From the NCBI GenBank assembly GCA_034659855.1, contig JAYEIA010000272.1:1-25009 (forward strand): a DNA stretch of 25,009 nucleotides, written 5' to 3'. Positions 7,640 through 16,804 of this stretch are shown here, in pieces. Made by a program: the position numbers and the translations under genes. Within the stretch, counting starts at the first letter, position 1; each line of letters begins with the position of its first letter. This stretch comes from JAYEIA01 sp034659855. GTDB lineage: Bacteria; Bacteroidota; Bacteroidia; Bacteroidales; JAADGE01. Below the pieces are notes generated by a model. The model saw only the letters and a program-made list of their open reading frames with translations, did not search any database and had not been told where the DNA came from.

Positions 7640-10051
7640 TTATTGTTTTAAAAATCCGTATTCATATACTTTCGGTTCAATTTTTTGAGCCAAAAGTTTT
7701 AATTTACCACGCAATTCATTTATCAGTTTCATATAGGTTTCATCGTCGCTTTTGCTGTTCATTCTGCCCTTTGCACTTCTGCCCTGAAAGTGTGCTCTAA
7801 TGTCATACAACGAAGCATTTACATTGCATTTAGGCTGTGCATGATAATATTTCCACAGTTCTCTGCCGACATTAAAAACTTTAGTTGCTTCCGGTGAAAA
7901 TTTCAATGGTACTTCATAATGTACTCTCGGTTCATTTACTGTAAATAAGTTTTCTTCTTCGGGTTTTATTTTTCCTTTTATGAACCTATACATAAAATCG
8001 CTTTCAAACTTTTCTCTTGCGTTTACTTCGCTTTCGCTAAAAGGTATCCAATGGTTAGTTCCAAACTCAGATTTTATGTTATTTCGAAATAAAGCAAAAG
8101 TTAAGCAATCATTTTGAAATTCGATATCTGTTAACCACGAACTATTGGGGTGGATGAATTGATCTCTATCATTCATCCATGTCGAAGCTATGCTTTTTCT
8201 AACTGCAAAATAAATTGAAATTTGAATTAAATTATCCTTACTAATCCACATACCACGAGGATTAGCCATTTGTTCTTTTTTATTTATGACGTAGACAATA
8301 CCATTTTGTTGAAAATCATTACCATTTGTGCCTGCCAAAAAACCTATATAATTTTCTTTAACTTTAAACTTTGTAATCCAGTTATTTATAAAATATTTTT
8401 TGTCAACTACATATAAAGTTTTTGAACCTAAAAAAATACCGTCTTCGTCATATATATCTGTAACTGCTTCTCTAAATATTTCTGACTTTTCTGTATTCCA
8501 AATTTTAAAACCTATCGGAAAACGTCCTTTCACATTATCAAATGTATTAGCCGGGACAATAAATGATTTGACCAAAGATGCCTTAAAAAAAGCTCGAAAC
8601 TTATCAAATGCTGAGCCTTGAAGTGCTTTTAATTTTGAAAATTCGGCAAGAATACAACCTTTAATTTCTGCAAAAATACGTGCTAAAAACATGATGTAAA
8701 TTTCTCTGCCGGCAGTGCCTAATCTATCACTATATTTATCATGCGTTTTTGATTTATTAACACCTGCTTTTCCTTTCTCTCTTACACTTGAAACTTCTGC
8801 ATAAGGTGGATTTATATAAACTATCAACTTTTTCCGTTTTTCGGGGTCATTAATAATATCTTGTAAAGGTTTTGGCAAATTTGAAAAATCATCGTTCAGA
8901 AAATCAAACTGAAAAACATGGTCTTCTAAAAGGTTTGCACCATTTTTAATTCTGGTCTTCATTACATCAACATCTTGTTTGTCAAGTGTAGAAGCCCAAA
9001 TATTGTATTTTTTTGTTAATCCGGTTAAAAGATTTCCTGTTCCGGCGGCACAATCCCAAACATAATATTCGTCTTGCCAATCTTTGCCCAAAACATCGGC
9101 TAAATACTCTTGCGATTTTATTACCCAAATTTGAGGTGTAAAAAAACTGCCTTTTCGTTCTCTAACATCTTGCGGAACAAGTAAATCTCTACGCTCTACA
9201 ATATAATCCCAATATTCTTCTTTTGGCGGTCGTTCGTATTTATTCCAAAATTGTGTGTGTGCTTTTTGTCCGTCACTAAATTCTACGCTACTTGAAGTAA
9301 ACGCACCGTATTCGTCCATGTGGCGGTTTAGTTTGTATTTTGTAGCTTTCAGTACAACAAACAGCTTGTCTTTTAATGTAATATTTTCACTTGAAAGTAA
9401 ATCGGCAAGGTAAAAATCGCCGTCAATTACGCCTTTTTTCTTTGCAATGTCCCAATTTACAGCAATTGTAGGTTTTACGGCATCTAACCATTTATTATAG
9501 ATTACAATAAAATTGTTTTTGTCAATACGTGTTTTTGTCAATCCCCACTTGCCAACAATGAAATTTTCTCTAATAAACCCTTTTAATTCTTTATCATCAT
9601 TGCTGTAATTGAAAATCAATGTATTTTGATCTAAAATGCTTTTTACTTTGTTGTGAATTAATTCAAATTCTTTGGTTTCGTGATTTGAAGGTGTTACATT
9701 CCAATTAAAATCATTCAAATAGAAGATATCGTGAATATCATTATACGGAATAAAAGCAATTTTTTCAGCATCAAAAGCGGCTAACATTACAGGCGGTAAA
9801 TATTTATCAAAAGTTCGGGCTTTACCAATTGTAAGTATCAATTGAACAAATGATTTGTAAATATCCTGAATTCCTTTCTTTGCTTCCGCCCAAAGTAAAC
9901 TTTCTTGTTCAAAAAGTTCTTTTTCGCTTTTATGCATCGCAACACAAAAATCAACATCACCAATTATTTTTGTATTATCATAAATCCAAAAATAGTCCTG
10001 TGCGACTTTGTTTTTTAATTCTTCTTCTCTTATATTTAAATCGTATGACAT
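7640..10051 (-). CDS. Type IIG-like restriction endonuclease / N6-adenine DNA methyltransferase (single chain)
   Basis: Likely a bifunctional restriction-modification protein of 803 residues. The N-terminus has the pattern of a PD-(D/E)xK nuclease: a conserved acid in GDVDF (D32/D34), then E56-A57-K58 in WAEAKKG, then a helix with Q70. A helical connector (about 110-295) leads to the methyltransferase core. That core has motif X-like GSFFTPQIWV (301-310), SAM loop DCAAGTGN (333-340) and catalytic NPPY (414-417). The C-terminal third (about 560-803) is where target recognition should lie. No specificity-subunit gene or second nuclease gene is adjacent. The gene sits between dnaB and an unrelated unit, with repeat copies at its 3' side, which fits insertion by transfer. 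The methylase is certain; active cleavage and the target sequence are inferred. A nuclease-dead orphan methylase is the alternative. Confidence 0.85.
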   Translation of the reverse strand: MSYDLNIREEELKNKVAQDYFWIYDNTKIIGDVDFCVAMHKSEKELFEQESLLWAEAKKGIQDIYKSFVQLILTIGKARTFDKYLPPVMLAAFDAEKIAFIPYNDIHDIFYLNDFNWNVTPSNHETKEFELIHNKVKSILDQNTLIFNYSNDDKELKGFIRENFIVGKWGLTKTRIDKNNFIVIYNKWLDAVKPTIAVNWDIAKKKGVIDGDFYLADLLSSENITLKDKLFVVLKATKYKLNRHMDEYGAFTSSSVEFSDGQKAHTQFWNKYERPPKEEYWDYIVERRDLLVPQDVRERKGSFFTPQIWVIKSQEYLADVLGKDWQDEYYVWDCAAGTGNLLTGLTKKYNIWASTLDKQDVDVMKTRIKNGANLLEDHVFQFDFLNDDFSNLPKPLQDIINDPEKRKKLIVYINPPYAEVSSVREKGKAGVNKSKTHDKYSDRLGTAGREIYIMFLARIFAEIKGCILAEFSKLKALQGSAFDKFRAFFKASLVKSFIVPANTFDNVKGRFPIGFKIWNTEKSEIFREAVTDIYDEDGIFLGSKTLYVVDKKYFINNWITKFKVKENYIGFLAGTNGNDFQQNGIVYVINKKEQMANPRGMWISKDNLIQISIYFAVRKSIASTWMNDRDQFIHPNSSWLTDIEFQNDCLTFALFRNNIKSEFGTNHWIPFSESEVNAREKFESDFMYRFIKGKIKPEEENLFTVNEPRVHYEVPLKFSPEATKVFNVGRELWKYYHAQPKCNVNASLYDIRAHFQGRSAKGRMNSKSDDETYMKLINELRGKLKLLAQKIEPKVYEYGFLKQ

Positions 10052-10149
10052 TCTATTTTGTTTATTTTATTTCTAATTTCAGTGTAGGTAACAGTCAGAT
10101 TTGATTTCAACAAAGTAGTCTTTTTAGGCCATATCCGATAATCCAAGCA

Positions 10150-11409
10150 TTATGTTTTTTGCTTTTTCTTTTTTGCGGCAGGAAATAAAATATTGTTTAA
10201 AATTAACCGATAGCCGGGTGAATTCGGATACATTTTCAGTTCCGTTTTCGGGTCGCCGACATAATGCCGATAATCTTCCGGATCATGCCCTCCGTAAAAG
10301 GTCCATGTTCCTTTTCCGAACTCACCGTGAATATATCGGGCTTCATTTAACGACTTATTTTGCCCCATGATCAATACACTTGATTTAATTAAATCTTTTC
10401 GGTAAGCCGTGGTCTGCCCCATAAAGCCTTTTATTATTGAGGTATGATTTTGACACAGCATGGTTGGCACCGGATCCCATTTTGCCGAAAATTCAAACAA
10501 CGTAAAATAATCTTTCTCTGCACTCACCGGCCGACGCGGCGGCACGTCAATATTTGAAAATTCATACTCCATAGGATTCAAGCTGATTTTGAAATCTTTA
10601 AATGCCAGACAGTGCGAATAATCCAATTTATTTTGGCAGTTGGGGGCTGCCGCATCACCGTCAAACATGCTTTTGCAAATATCTGTATTTTGTGCTGCCA
10701 ATGCTATATCGTAGGAATCGGTAGCCGAACACATGGCAAATAAAAATCCGCCGTTCATAATGAATTCTTTAATTTGCATAGCCACAAAAAGCTTCAATTC
10801 AGAAACCTTTTTAAATCCTAAGGCTAAGGCCGAAGCCTCTGCTACTCGTTTATTTTCGATATACCAAGGTACGTTTCTGTATGCCGCATAAAATTTCCCG
10901 TATTGTCCGGTAAAATCTTCATGGTGGAGGTGCAACCAATCGTAGTCGCCGAGTTTTCCTTCTATAATTTCCTTATCATAAATTTGGTCATACGGAATTT
11001 CGGCATAGGTCAATACAAGGCTCACGGCATCGTCCCAGGGATGAAAATCATCGGGGGCATATACCGCCACTTTCGGGGGCTTTTGTAAGCCCACCTTATC
11101 CATATTTACAGATGGGGAGGCAATTTTATTATATATCATACTAACTTCAGCCGGGCTGATTATTTCATAAGACACGCCGCGAATAATACACTCGCTCTCA
11201 ATTTCCTCGGCATAAGGAATACTAAAACTACCGCCGCGATAGTTCAAAAGCCAATCGGCCTTCACACCGGCCTCCAAAACCCAGTAGGTAATTCCGTAAG
11301 CTTTTAAATGGTTTTTTTGTTCTTCGTCCATAGGTATCAGAATGTGATTTCCCCAACTTACCCCATATGCAATTATTAATAAGGCAACCAAAAACAGTTT
11401 TCTAACCAA
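10150..11409 (-). CDS. Secreted protein of the family often labelled 'asparagine synthetase B' (function unknown)
   Basis: A 419-residue exported protein matching a conserved Bacteroidota family named 'asparagine synthetase B' in databases. It lacks what that name requires: no N-terminal catalytic Cys glutaminase and no ATP-pyrophosphatase SGGxDS loop. Features visible include GITYWVLEAG, a WLLNYRGGSF block, LHLHHEDFTGQYGKF, FAMCSATDSYDIALAA, FYGGHDPEDY and the conserved ending LFPAAKKKKQKT. The Cys/His/Asp-rich blocks suggest a hydrolase-like or class I glutamine amidotransferase-like fold, which I cannot confirm. The frame stays open upstream to 11610, but those ATGs lie inside the neighbouring gene. 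TTG at 11409 gives a proper signal peptide (VRKLFLVALLIIAYGVSWG) and starts 16 bases after the upstream stop, so I chose it. Probably co-transcribed with the 11426-13660 gene. Confidence 0.8.
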   Translation of the reverse strand: MVRKLFLVALLIIAYGVSWGNHILIPMDEEQKNHLKAYGITYWVLEAGVKADWLLNYRGGSFSIPYAEEIESECIIRGVSYEIISPAEVSMIYNKIASPSVNMDKVGLQKPPKVAVYAPDDFHPWDDAVSLVLTYAEIPYDQIYDKEIIEGKLGDYDWLHLHHEDFTGQYGKFYAAYRNVPWYIENKRVAEASALALGFKKVSELKLFVAMQIKEFIMNGGFLFAMCSATDSYDIALAAQNTDICKSMFDGDAAAPNCQNKLDYSHCLAFKDFKISLNPMEYEFSNIDVPPRRPVSAEKDYFTLFEFSAKWDPVPTMLCQNHTSIIKGFMGQTTAYRKDLIKSSVLIMGQNKSLNEARYIHGEFGKGTWTFYGGHDPEDYRHYVGDPKTELKMYPNSPGYRLILNNILFPAAKKKKQKT

Positions 11410-11425
11410 AGTATGTGTATGCGTT

Positions 11426-13660
11426 TTAAAACAATTCAAACCCTTTGCGTTTTTCTCCCCTTTTCCAACGTTCCACTCCAATTTTATCACCCTTTTCATC
11501 ATAATACTTCCATCTTCCGTGTTTTTGACCATCTCTATAGTCCCCTTCAATGTTAATTTTTCCGGTTCTGAAATAATAAGTGGCATCTCCATCCGGTTTG
11601 CCGTCATCATATTCCATAGTCAGCCTTCGAGCACCGTTGGTATGAAATTCATTATAGGTCTCAATTTGCTGATCATCTTCATAAACTACTACCGCTTTTC
11701 TTATTTTTTGAGGCGAGTCATAGAAAAAATAAATTTCTCCTGCGACTAATCCTTCCTCATAATTCACAGCACTTTCGATATTTCCCGATTGATAATAAGA
11801 TTTCCAAATCCCGACTTTATGCCCGTCTTTAATACGTCCTTCAATTTTTAATTTTTCAGTTCCCAAATGCTTCTCAGAATAGAACGTATCGATCTCCATT
11901 ACCGATATAGGCAACTCTGTATTAAATTCCATAGAATCTACAAATGTACGAAAGGATGCTTTAGATACTCCTTTTTCCATTAATTCTATGCGGTCGATAT
12001 TGACAGCATCGGGATTGTGCTTAGCTCTAAGGGTTGTTTCAAAATACGAGCCTTCGGACACCAACTGAAAGCCTATATTTGCAAAACTCATTATAAATTC
12101 TTTATTTTCCCGGATGGCCTTTTTATCTTCAGCTGAACTGTTTACATACAAATTTTGATAAATTTGAGGTGTCCGAATAAAAACAGTAACGTTTGATTTT
12201 TGACTGAACTCATTTTTAAAATCCATAAAGTCAGAAGAGTTACTCAACGTTCGCCCGGTAATATAATCATCTATTATACTTTTTAAGACTTCGGGAGAAT
12301 TACTGAGTACCACAAAGTCCTCAATATATGTAAAATACGGTTTTTCTAAATCTTTGAACAGTTTTCCGAAAAATAGTTTAAAGAAATTTCTTCGGTCCAA
12401 AAATTCAATTTCAAAGTTTTTATATTCAATGACTTCAAATTTTACCGGACTTCGTCGTTTTATTTTTTTTGTGATGTACCCCAGGCCTTTCTTGGCGTCA
12501 TCAATATCATTGGCATGAATAGCCACTACAACATCCTCCAAGCGCCTGTTCTCATCGGGTCTCAACTTCAAAAATGCAATCTCGGTTCCAATCCAACTAA
12601 AGAAATGGTCTTCAACACTGATTCCCAAAAATTTTTCGATACGCTCCACATTTTTTTCAATATCCTCCATATCCTCAGCATTGCCTTTTTTATATTGAGC
12701 AATAAGGTTGTTGTAAAAATCGGAATAGTTGTCAAAACCCATGGAAAAATATAATGAGGTCTGGTCTGAAGCCACTCGCCATGCAGACATTTTTCCGGGA
12801 CTGACTTCTGCCAAAGCTTTTAAATATGAACCTATGGAATCGACCCCCGTATAACCGTCGAAACTCAACAATTCCTCTTCAAGGGTCATATCAAATGCCG
12901 AATAGTTTAACGATTGAGCTATCATTTCAAGCATCTCGGAGCCTTCGGTAAGGTATGACTCAGCAAAATCTTGCATGTATTTATAATTCAAATAAAATCG
13001 AAATAAATCTTTCGTCCCCAGCTTATTGGTAATGGATACAAATTCTTTATTCTTATTAAAATGTTCATCATCCATCCCGTCAATAGAACGTTCCATTAGG
13101 CTGCCGGTGAAAGTGGCTACCAGTAAATTATCATTGAGTGTCAGGTATATTATTTCATCCGGATTTGAGTCCGATACCAATTCAAATATTTTTTTGTCTT
13201 TGTAATCTCGAGTTTTTACGGAAAACCCTTCCGCCAATTCCAATGATTTTCGAAAAGTTCCTCGAATCATTGAGGAAATACCTTTTAGGTCAACCACAAA
13301 AATCAAATCCCAATCTACCCCGGAGGTCATATGGCCGGAAACCAGCAAATCTCTCTCAGACATTACGGCATCCACGGCAATATTTTGAGCCAAAAATTTG
13401 TTCAGCAATTCAATATCGGAATTTATATCGGAAAAGTACGGATTTGTTATCAGGTGTTCCCACACTTTGGACTCACTAATTACTGTCCATGCCTCAGACA
13501 AATCATTAGTACTTGCCATAAAGACTGCATTTTCCGGAATTACCGTAAGTGCACTGCGAGTATCTGCTTTTACAATAAACTTATGGTATGCCCACCATCC
13601 GGATGCAGCAACTATAATCACAAGAATAATTATCATAAAAAATTTCAAGACTTTTTTCAT
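11426..13660 (-). CDS. Membrane-anchored DUF3352-like protein with C-terminal MORN/YwqK-type repeats
   Basis: A 744-residue protein of unknown function. One N-terminal membrane span (about 6-28) anchors it, leaving a large extracytoplasmic region. Residues 35-560 resemble the DUF3352 type: an early 'ALTVIPENAVFMASTNDL' segment, long alternating helices and strands, and repeated passages on self-versus-reference values (FVVLSNSPEVLKSIIDDY). From about 607 to 740 there are four to five repeats of roughly 24 residues with the G-W/Y-YY-nG pattern (DGHKVGIWKSYYQSG, DGQKHGRWKYYDEKG). These are MORN-type repeats as in YwqK-family proteins. The YwqK label 'toxin-antitoxin' would be misleading here. 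It precedes the 'asparagine synthetase B'-named gene by 16 bases, suggesting an operon. No promoter box was found upstream. Confidence 0.75.
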   Translation of the reverse strand: MKKVLKFFMIIILVIIVAASGWWAYHKFIVKADTRSALTVIPENAVFMASTNDLSEAWTVISESKVWEHLITNPYFSDINSDIELLNKFLAQNIAVDAVMSERDLLVSGHMTSGVDWDLIFVVDLKGISSMIRGTFRKSLELAEGFSVKTRDYKDKKIFELVSDSNPDEIIYLTLNDNLLVATFTGSLMERSIDGMDDEHFNKNKEFVSITNKLGTKDLFRFYLNYKYMQDFAESYLTEGSEMLEMIAQSLNYSAFDMTLEEELLSFDGYTGVDSIGSYLKALAEVSPGKMSAWRVASDQTSLYFSMGFDNYSDFYNNLIAQYKKGNAEDMEDIEKNVERIEKFLGISVEDHFFSWIGTEIAFLKLRPDENRRLEDVVVAIHANDIDDAKKGLGYITKKIKRRSPVKFEVIEYKNFEIEFLDRRNFFKLFFGKLFKDLEKPYFTYIEDFVVLSNSPEVLKSIIDDYITGRTLSNSSDFMDFKNEFSQKSNVTVFIRTPQIYQNLYVNSSAEDKKAIRENKEFIMSFANIGFQLVSEGSYFETTLRAKHNPDAVNIDRIELMEKGVSKASFRTFVDSMEFNTELPISVMEIDTFYSEKHLGTEKLKIEGRIKDGHKVGIWKSYYQSGNIESAVNYEEGLVAGEIYFFYDSPQKIRKAVVVYEDDQQIETYNEFHTNGARRLTMEYDDGKPDGDATYYFRTGKINIEGDYRDGQKHGRWKYYDEKGDKIGVERWKRGEKRKGFELF

Positions 13661-13906
13661 AACGCCGTAGTTTTCTTTTGCAGTAAAAAATGAATATTTG
13701 TGAAATTATGAAAAATATACGGGAGTCGAAAATATTAGTTTAGAAATTTCATTATTTTTTTTTCAAAAGCTCAATTTACAAAAGCTAATCATCTATTAGT
13801 CAAGTGTATTTGCAAAATACAGTATGGTGTATCGCCTTTCTTCCGATGGAACATTTGTAATAACTATTGAAAATAATATATGAAGAAGGAGTTCTATAAA
13901 GTAAAA

Positions 13907-13930
13907 AAGCCTTGTCGGAAAACAAGGCTT
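13907..13930 (-). terminator. Rho-independent terminator of tRNA-Val
   Basis: A perfect nine-base stem, AAGCCTTGT / ACAAGGCTT, with a six-base loop. Read on the minus strand it is followed by six T (the A run at 13903-13908). It lies 11 bases beyond the tRNA 3' end and would separate the tRNA transcript from the downstream gene. Confidence 0.88.
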
Positions 13931-13941
13931 AAATTTTGGAG

Positions 13942-14016
13942 TGGGCGATACAAGATTCGAACTTGTGACCCCTTGGGTGTAAACCAAGTGCTCTGAACCA
14001 ACTGAGCTAATCGCCC
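13942..14016 (-). tRNA. tRNA-Val (anticodon UAC)
   Basis: A complete 75-nt cloverleaf. The acceptor stem is GGGCGAT with ATCGCCC and discriminator A; the D arm is GCTC/GAGC with GG in the loop. The anticodon arm is CTTGG-TTTACAC-CCAAG, giving anticodon TAC (13979-13981). The variable region has five bases and the T arm is ACAAG-TTCGAAT-CTTGT. CCA is not encoded. A37, the TrmN6 target, is present at 13978. It stands alone between its own promoter and terminator. Confidence 0.97.
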
Positions 14017-14057
14017 CAATACTGTAATGAATTTTAGTAATCTCTCAAATGCGGATG

Positions 14058-14088
14058 CAAATATAAATCAATAAAAGTGTTTTCCAAA
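14058..14088 (-). promoter_or_regulatory. Promoter of tRNA-Val (TTTG-N19-TATATTTG)
   Basis: On the minus strand TTTG (14085-14088) is followed after 19 bases by TATATTTG (14058-14065). Both elements of the Bacteroidota promoter match, with standard spacing. Transcription would begin near 14050, about 35 bases before the mature tRNA. Confidence 0.75.
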
Positions 14089-14226
14089 AAATATATAAAC
14101 TTTTTTCGGTTTTTATTTGAAGGGTTTATACCTATCAAATATTATAACACAATCGGCTCTGAATATCCCCTACACATATCTGCCTACAAACATATAATTA
14201 TACACATCGTTTTATTTATGATAATG

Positions 14227-14234
14227 TAACTTTG
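14227..14234 (+). promoter_or_regulatory. Probable maeB -7 promoter box
   Basis: TAACTTTG matches TAnnTTTG exactly, 22 bases before the maeB ATG. No good TTG is seen at the -33 distance, so the promoter may be weak or activator-dependent. Confidence 0.6.
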
Positions 14235-14256
14235 TATAAATTTTAAACATAAAAAT

Positions 14257-16530
14257 ATGTCAAAAGTAACAAAAAAAGAAGCTCTGGAATACCACTCGGA
14301 AAACCGACCCGGAAAAATCGAAGTAGTGCCTACTACCGCATACAGTTCTCAAAGAGACCTGGCGATGGCATACACCCCGGGAGTTGCTGAACCCTGTCTT
14401 GAAATCAAAAAAGATCCGGAAAATGCGTATAAATATACTGCACTTTCAAATCTTGTGGCTGTAATCTCAAACGGAACAGCAGTTCTTGGCTTGGGAAATT
14501 TAGGTGCACAAGCGGGAAAACCGGTAATGGAAGGAAAAGGTCTTCTTTTCAAAGTTTTTGCCGATATCGATGTATTTGATATCGAATTGGATACTGAAAA
14601 TATAGATAAGTTTGTAGAAACCGTAAAAATTATGTCGCCTACTTTTGGCGGAATAAACTTGGAAGACATCAAAGCTCCCGAATGTTTTGAAATTGAGGCG
14701 AGATTGAAAAAAGAATTAAACATTCCTATAATGCATGATGACCAACACGGAACAGCAATTATTACTGCTGCGGGGGTTGTCAATGCACTAAAGATAGCAA
14801 AAAAGAAACTTGAAACCATAAAAATTACCGTGAGTGGTGCGGGATCAGCAGCCATGGCTTGTACAAAACTTCTTATTTCTTTAGGAGCAAAAAAGGAAAA
14901 CATAGTAATGTGCGATAGTAAAGGTCCTTTAACAAAAGAGCGCACAGGTCTTACAAAATACAAAAAAGAATTTGTTACTTCGCAAAAAATCACGACTCTG
15001 GAAGAGGCGGTAAAAGGTTCTGACTTGTTCTTAGGTTTATCAGTCAAAGATATATTGAAAAAAGATATGGTTAAATCCATGGCGAAAAACCCTATAATAT
15101 TTGCAATGGCTAACCCGGATCCTGAGATTAGTTATGAAGATGCAATGGCTTCGAGAGATGACCTTATTATGGGAACCGGACGCTCTGACTATCCCAATCA
15201 GGTAAATAATGTGTTGGGATTTCCTTATATATTCAGAGGTGCTTTAGATGTTAGAGCTACAGATATAAATGAAGAGATGAAAAAAGCTGCTGTTTATGCA
15301 CTTGCAGAACTTGCTACCGAAGACGTACCCGACGAAGTAGGAAAAGCATACGGAACAAAATTACTTTCTTTTGGCAAAGAATACCTTATTCCGAAACCAC
15401 TTGACCCAAGGCTAATAACAAAAGTTGCTCCTGCTGTTGCTAAAGCAGCCATGGATTCAGGAGTCGCAAAATCGCCAATTACTGATATGGACGCTTACAT
15501 AGAATTATTGATAAAAAAGATGGGACATGAAAATAAGCTTATCAGAGAGATTTTCGCTCAAGCCAAACTTAATCCTAAGCGGGTATTGTTTGGAGATGCT
15601 GCTAACTACAATGTATTAAAAGCTGCGCAATTAACACACCATGAAGGTTTTGCAATTCCAATCTTACTTGGAGATGAAAAAGAGATTAAGAGGTTAATTA
15701 ATAAATATGAGTTAACTGAATTGAGTGAATTTGCTAAAATTATTGATCCTTACAGCAGTGCTTTCTCTGAAAAAAGAGAAAAATTTTCTCAATATTTCTA
15801 CGAAAAGAAACGCAGAGAAGGAATATCAAGAAATGATGCACGAGAAAAAATGTACAACAGAAATTATTTCGGTTCAATGATGCTTGAAAAGGGAGAGACT
15901 GATGTTTTCATCACCGGATATTCCAGCAAATATAAAAATGCATTAGGCCCTATTAAAGAAGTTGTAAGTTGTAATAAAAAAATTGACCATGTTTGCGGAA
16001 TGCATATTATTACAACAAAAAAAGGAACATTCTTTTTTGCTGATACCAGTGTAAACAGAACGCTTAACAGCGAGGAATTAGTTGAAACTGTTCTTACAAC
16101 AGCAACAACACTAAGAAAAATGAATATTGAACCAAGAATAGCTATGGTTTCTTATTCAAACTTCGGTACAACCAAGAAAGGTAGTCCAAGCGTTGTCAGA
16201 GAAGCAGTAAAGATACTGCACCAAAATCATCAAGATTTAGTTGTTGACGGTGAAATGCAAATGAATTTTGCTCTAAATCCGGATCTTCGAAAGAAAAAAT
16301 TCCCTTTTAGTAAATTAGCTGATAAGAAGATTAATACGGTCATATTTCCAAATCTTAATTCTGCTAATGCAGCTTACAAAACAATGCAAGAAATTGGAAG
16401 TTCTGAAGTTTTCGGGCCTATTCTTAGCGGAATAAAGCGACCAATACACATTGTACCCCTCGAAGCAGGAGTAAAAGAAATTGTGAATATGGCTGCTATT
16501 GGAGTTATTGATGCACAAAATCCTGCTTAA
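14257..16530 (+). CDS. maeB: NADP-dependent malic enzyme with phosphotransacetylase-like domain
   Basis: Oxidatively decarboxylates malate to pyruvate, producing NAD(P)H; cytosolic. The 757 residues are the long MaeB form. The malic N-terminal domain contains YTPGVAEPC (about 38-46), a KGLLFKVFADIDVFDIE block with the catalytic Lys and metal acids, and the HDDQHGTA motif. The Rossmann domain carries VSGAGSAA. From about residue 430 to the end there is a phosphate acetyl/butyryltransferase-like domain (PKRVLFGDA... through PIHIVPLEAGVKEIVNMAAI). In known MaeB proteins this domain is regulatory (acetyl-CoA sensing) rather than catalytic. Cofactor choice cannot be read with certainty. The gene is monocistronic, with a promoter box 22 bases upstream and a strong terminator 37 bases downstream. 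Confidence 0.96.
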   Translation: MSKVTKKEALEYHSENRPGKIEVVPTTAYSSQRDLAMAYTPGVAEPCLEIKKDPENAYKYTALSNLVAVISNGTAVLGLGNLGAQAGKPVMEGKGLLFKVFADIDVFDIELDTENIDKFVETVKIMSPTFGGINLEDIKAPECFEIEARLKKELNIPIMHDDQHGTAIITAAGVVNALKIAKKKLETIKITVSGAGSAAMACTKLLISLGAKKENIVMCDSKGPLTKERTGLTKYKKEFVTSQKITTLEEAVKGSDLFLGLSVKDILKKDMVKSMAKNPIIFAMANPDPEISYEDAMASRDDLIMGTGRSDYPNQVNNVLGFPYIFRGALDVRATDINEEMKKAAVYALAELATEDVPDEVGKAYGTKLLSFGKEYLIPKPLDPRLITKVAPAVAKAAMDSGVAKSPITDMDAYIELLIKKMGHENKLIREIFAQAKLNPKRVLFGDAANYNVLKAAQLTHHEGFAIPILLGDEKEIKRLINKYELTELSEFAKIIDPYSSAFSEKREKFSQYFYEKKRREGISRNDAREKMYNRNYFGSMMLEKGETDVFITGYSSKYKNALGPIKEVVSCNKKIDHVCGMHIITTKKGTFFFADTSVNRTLNSEELVETVLTTATTLRKMNIEPRIAMVSYSNFGTTKKGSPSVVREAVKILHQNHQDLVVDGEMQMNFALNPDLRKKKFPFSKLADKKINTVIFPNLNSANAAYKTMQEIGSSEVFGPILSGIKRPIHIVPLEAGVKEIVNMAAIGVIDAQNPA

Positions 16531-16566
16531 GGATTTTAAAATCAAATAATATTTTTTATTTTTTTT

Positions 16567-16600
16567 GAGCAACTGCAATTTATTTGTAGTTGCTCTTTTT
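16567..16600 (+). terminator. Rho-independent terminator of maeB
   Basis: A twelve-base stem, GAGCAACTGCAA / TTGTAGTTGCTC (one G-T pair), has a five-base loop and is followed by five T. It starts 37 bases after the maeB stop codon. Confidence 0.88.
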
Positions 16601-16804
16601 ACAATAAAGCATTGTTAAACCCAAAATTCAGAAAAATAAAAAACGTATAAATAATTCGGTATAAAGTACAATAGTTCGTTAGATTTTTATAACTATCTGA
16701 TATTAAATACCTTATAAAATAAACCGTAAGCGAGTTAAAGTATTGATTATTAAGTGTTTAGTTCGTAATTCGTAATTTAACGAAGTGTTGAAGTACACAG
16801 AATC

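Noticed and set aside
7640..10051. Restriction gene as part of a BREX, DISARM or other multi-gene defence island
   Set aside because: No helicase, phosphatase, BrxC-like ATPase or specificity gene lies beside it; neighbours are dnaB and an envelope unit.
11426..11850. C-terminal repeats of the 744-residue protein as a toxin-antitoxin antitoxin (YwqK label)
   Set aside because: The repeats are MORN-type and are fused to a membrane-anchored extracytoplasmic protein; no toxin partner is present.
13331..13693. Overlapping plus-strand open frames at 13138-13693
   Set aside because: They are antisense to the N-terminus of the MORN-repeat protein, whose membrane anchor and domain make it the real gene.
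13942..14016. tRNA-Val as an integration site for a mobile island
   Set aside because: No integrase gene and no second copy of the tRNA 3' end were seen nearby; both flanks are ordinary genes.
14349..15080. Long open frame (about 243 codons) on the minus strand inside maeB
   Set aside because: It lies wholly antisense to a well-supported malic enzyme, has no recognisable domain and no start context; it is a by-product of the codon use of maeB.
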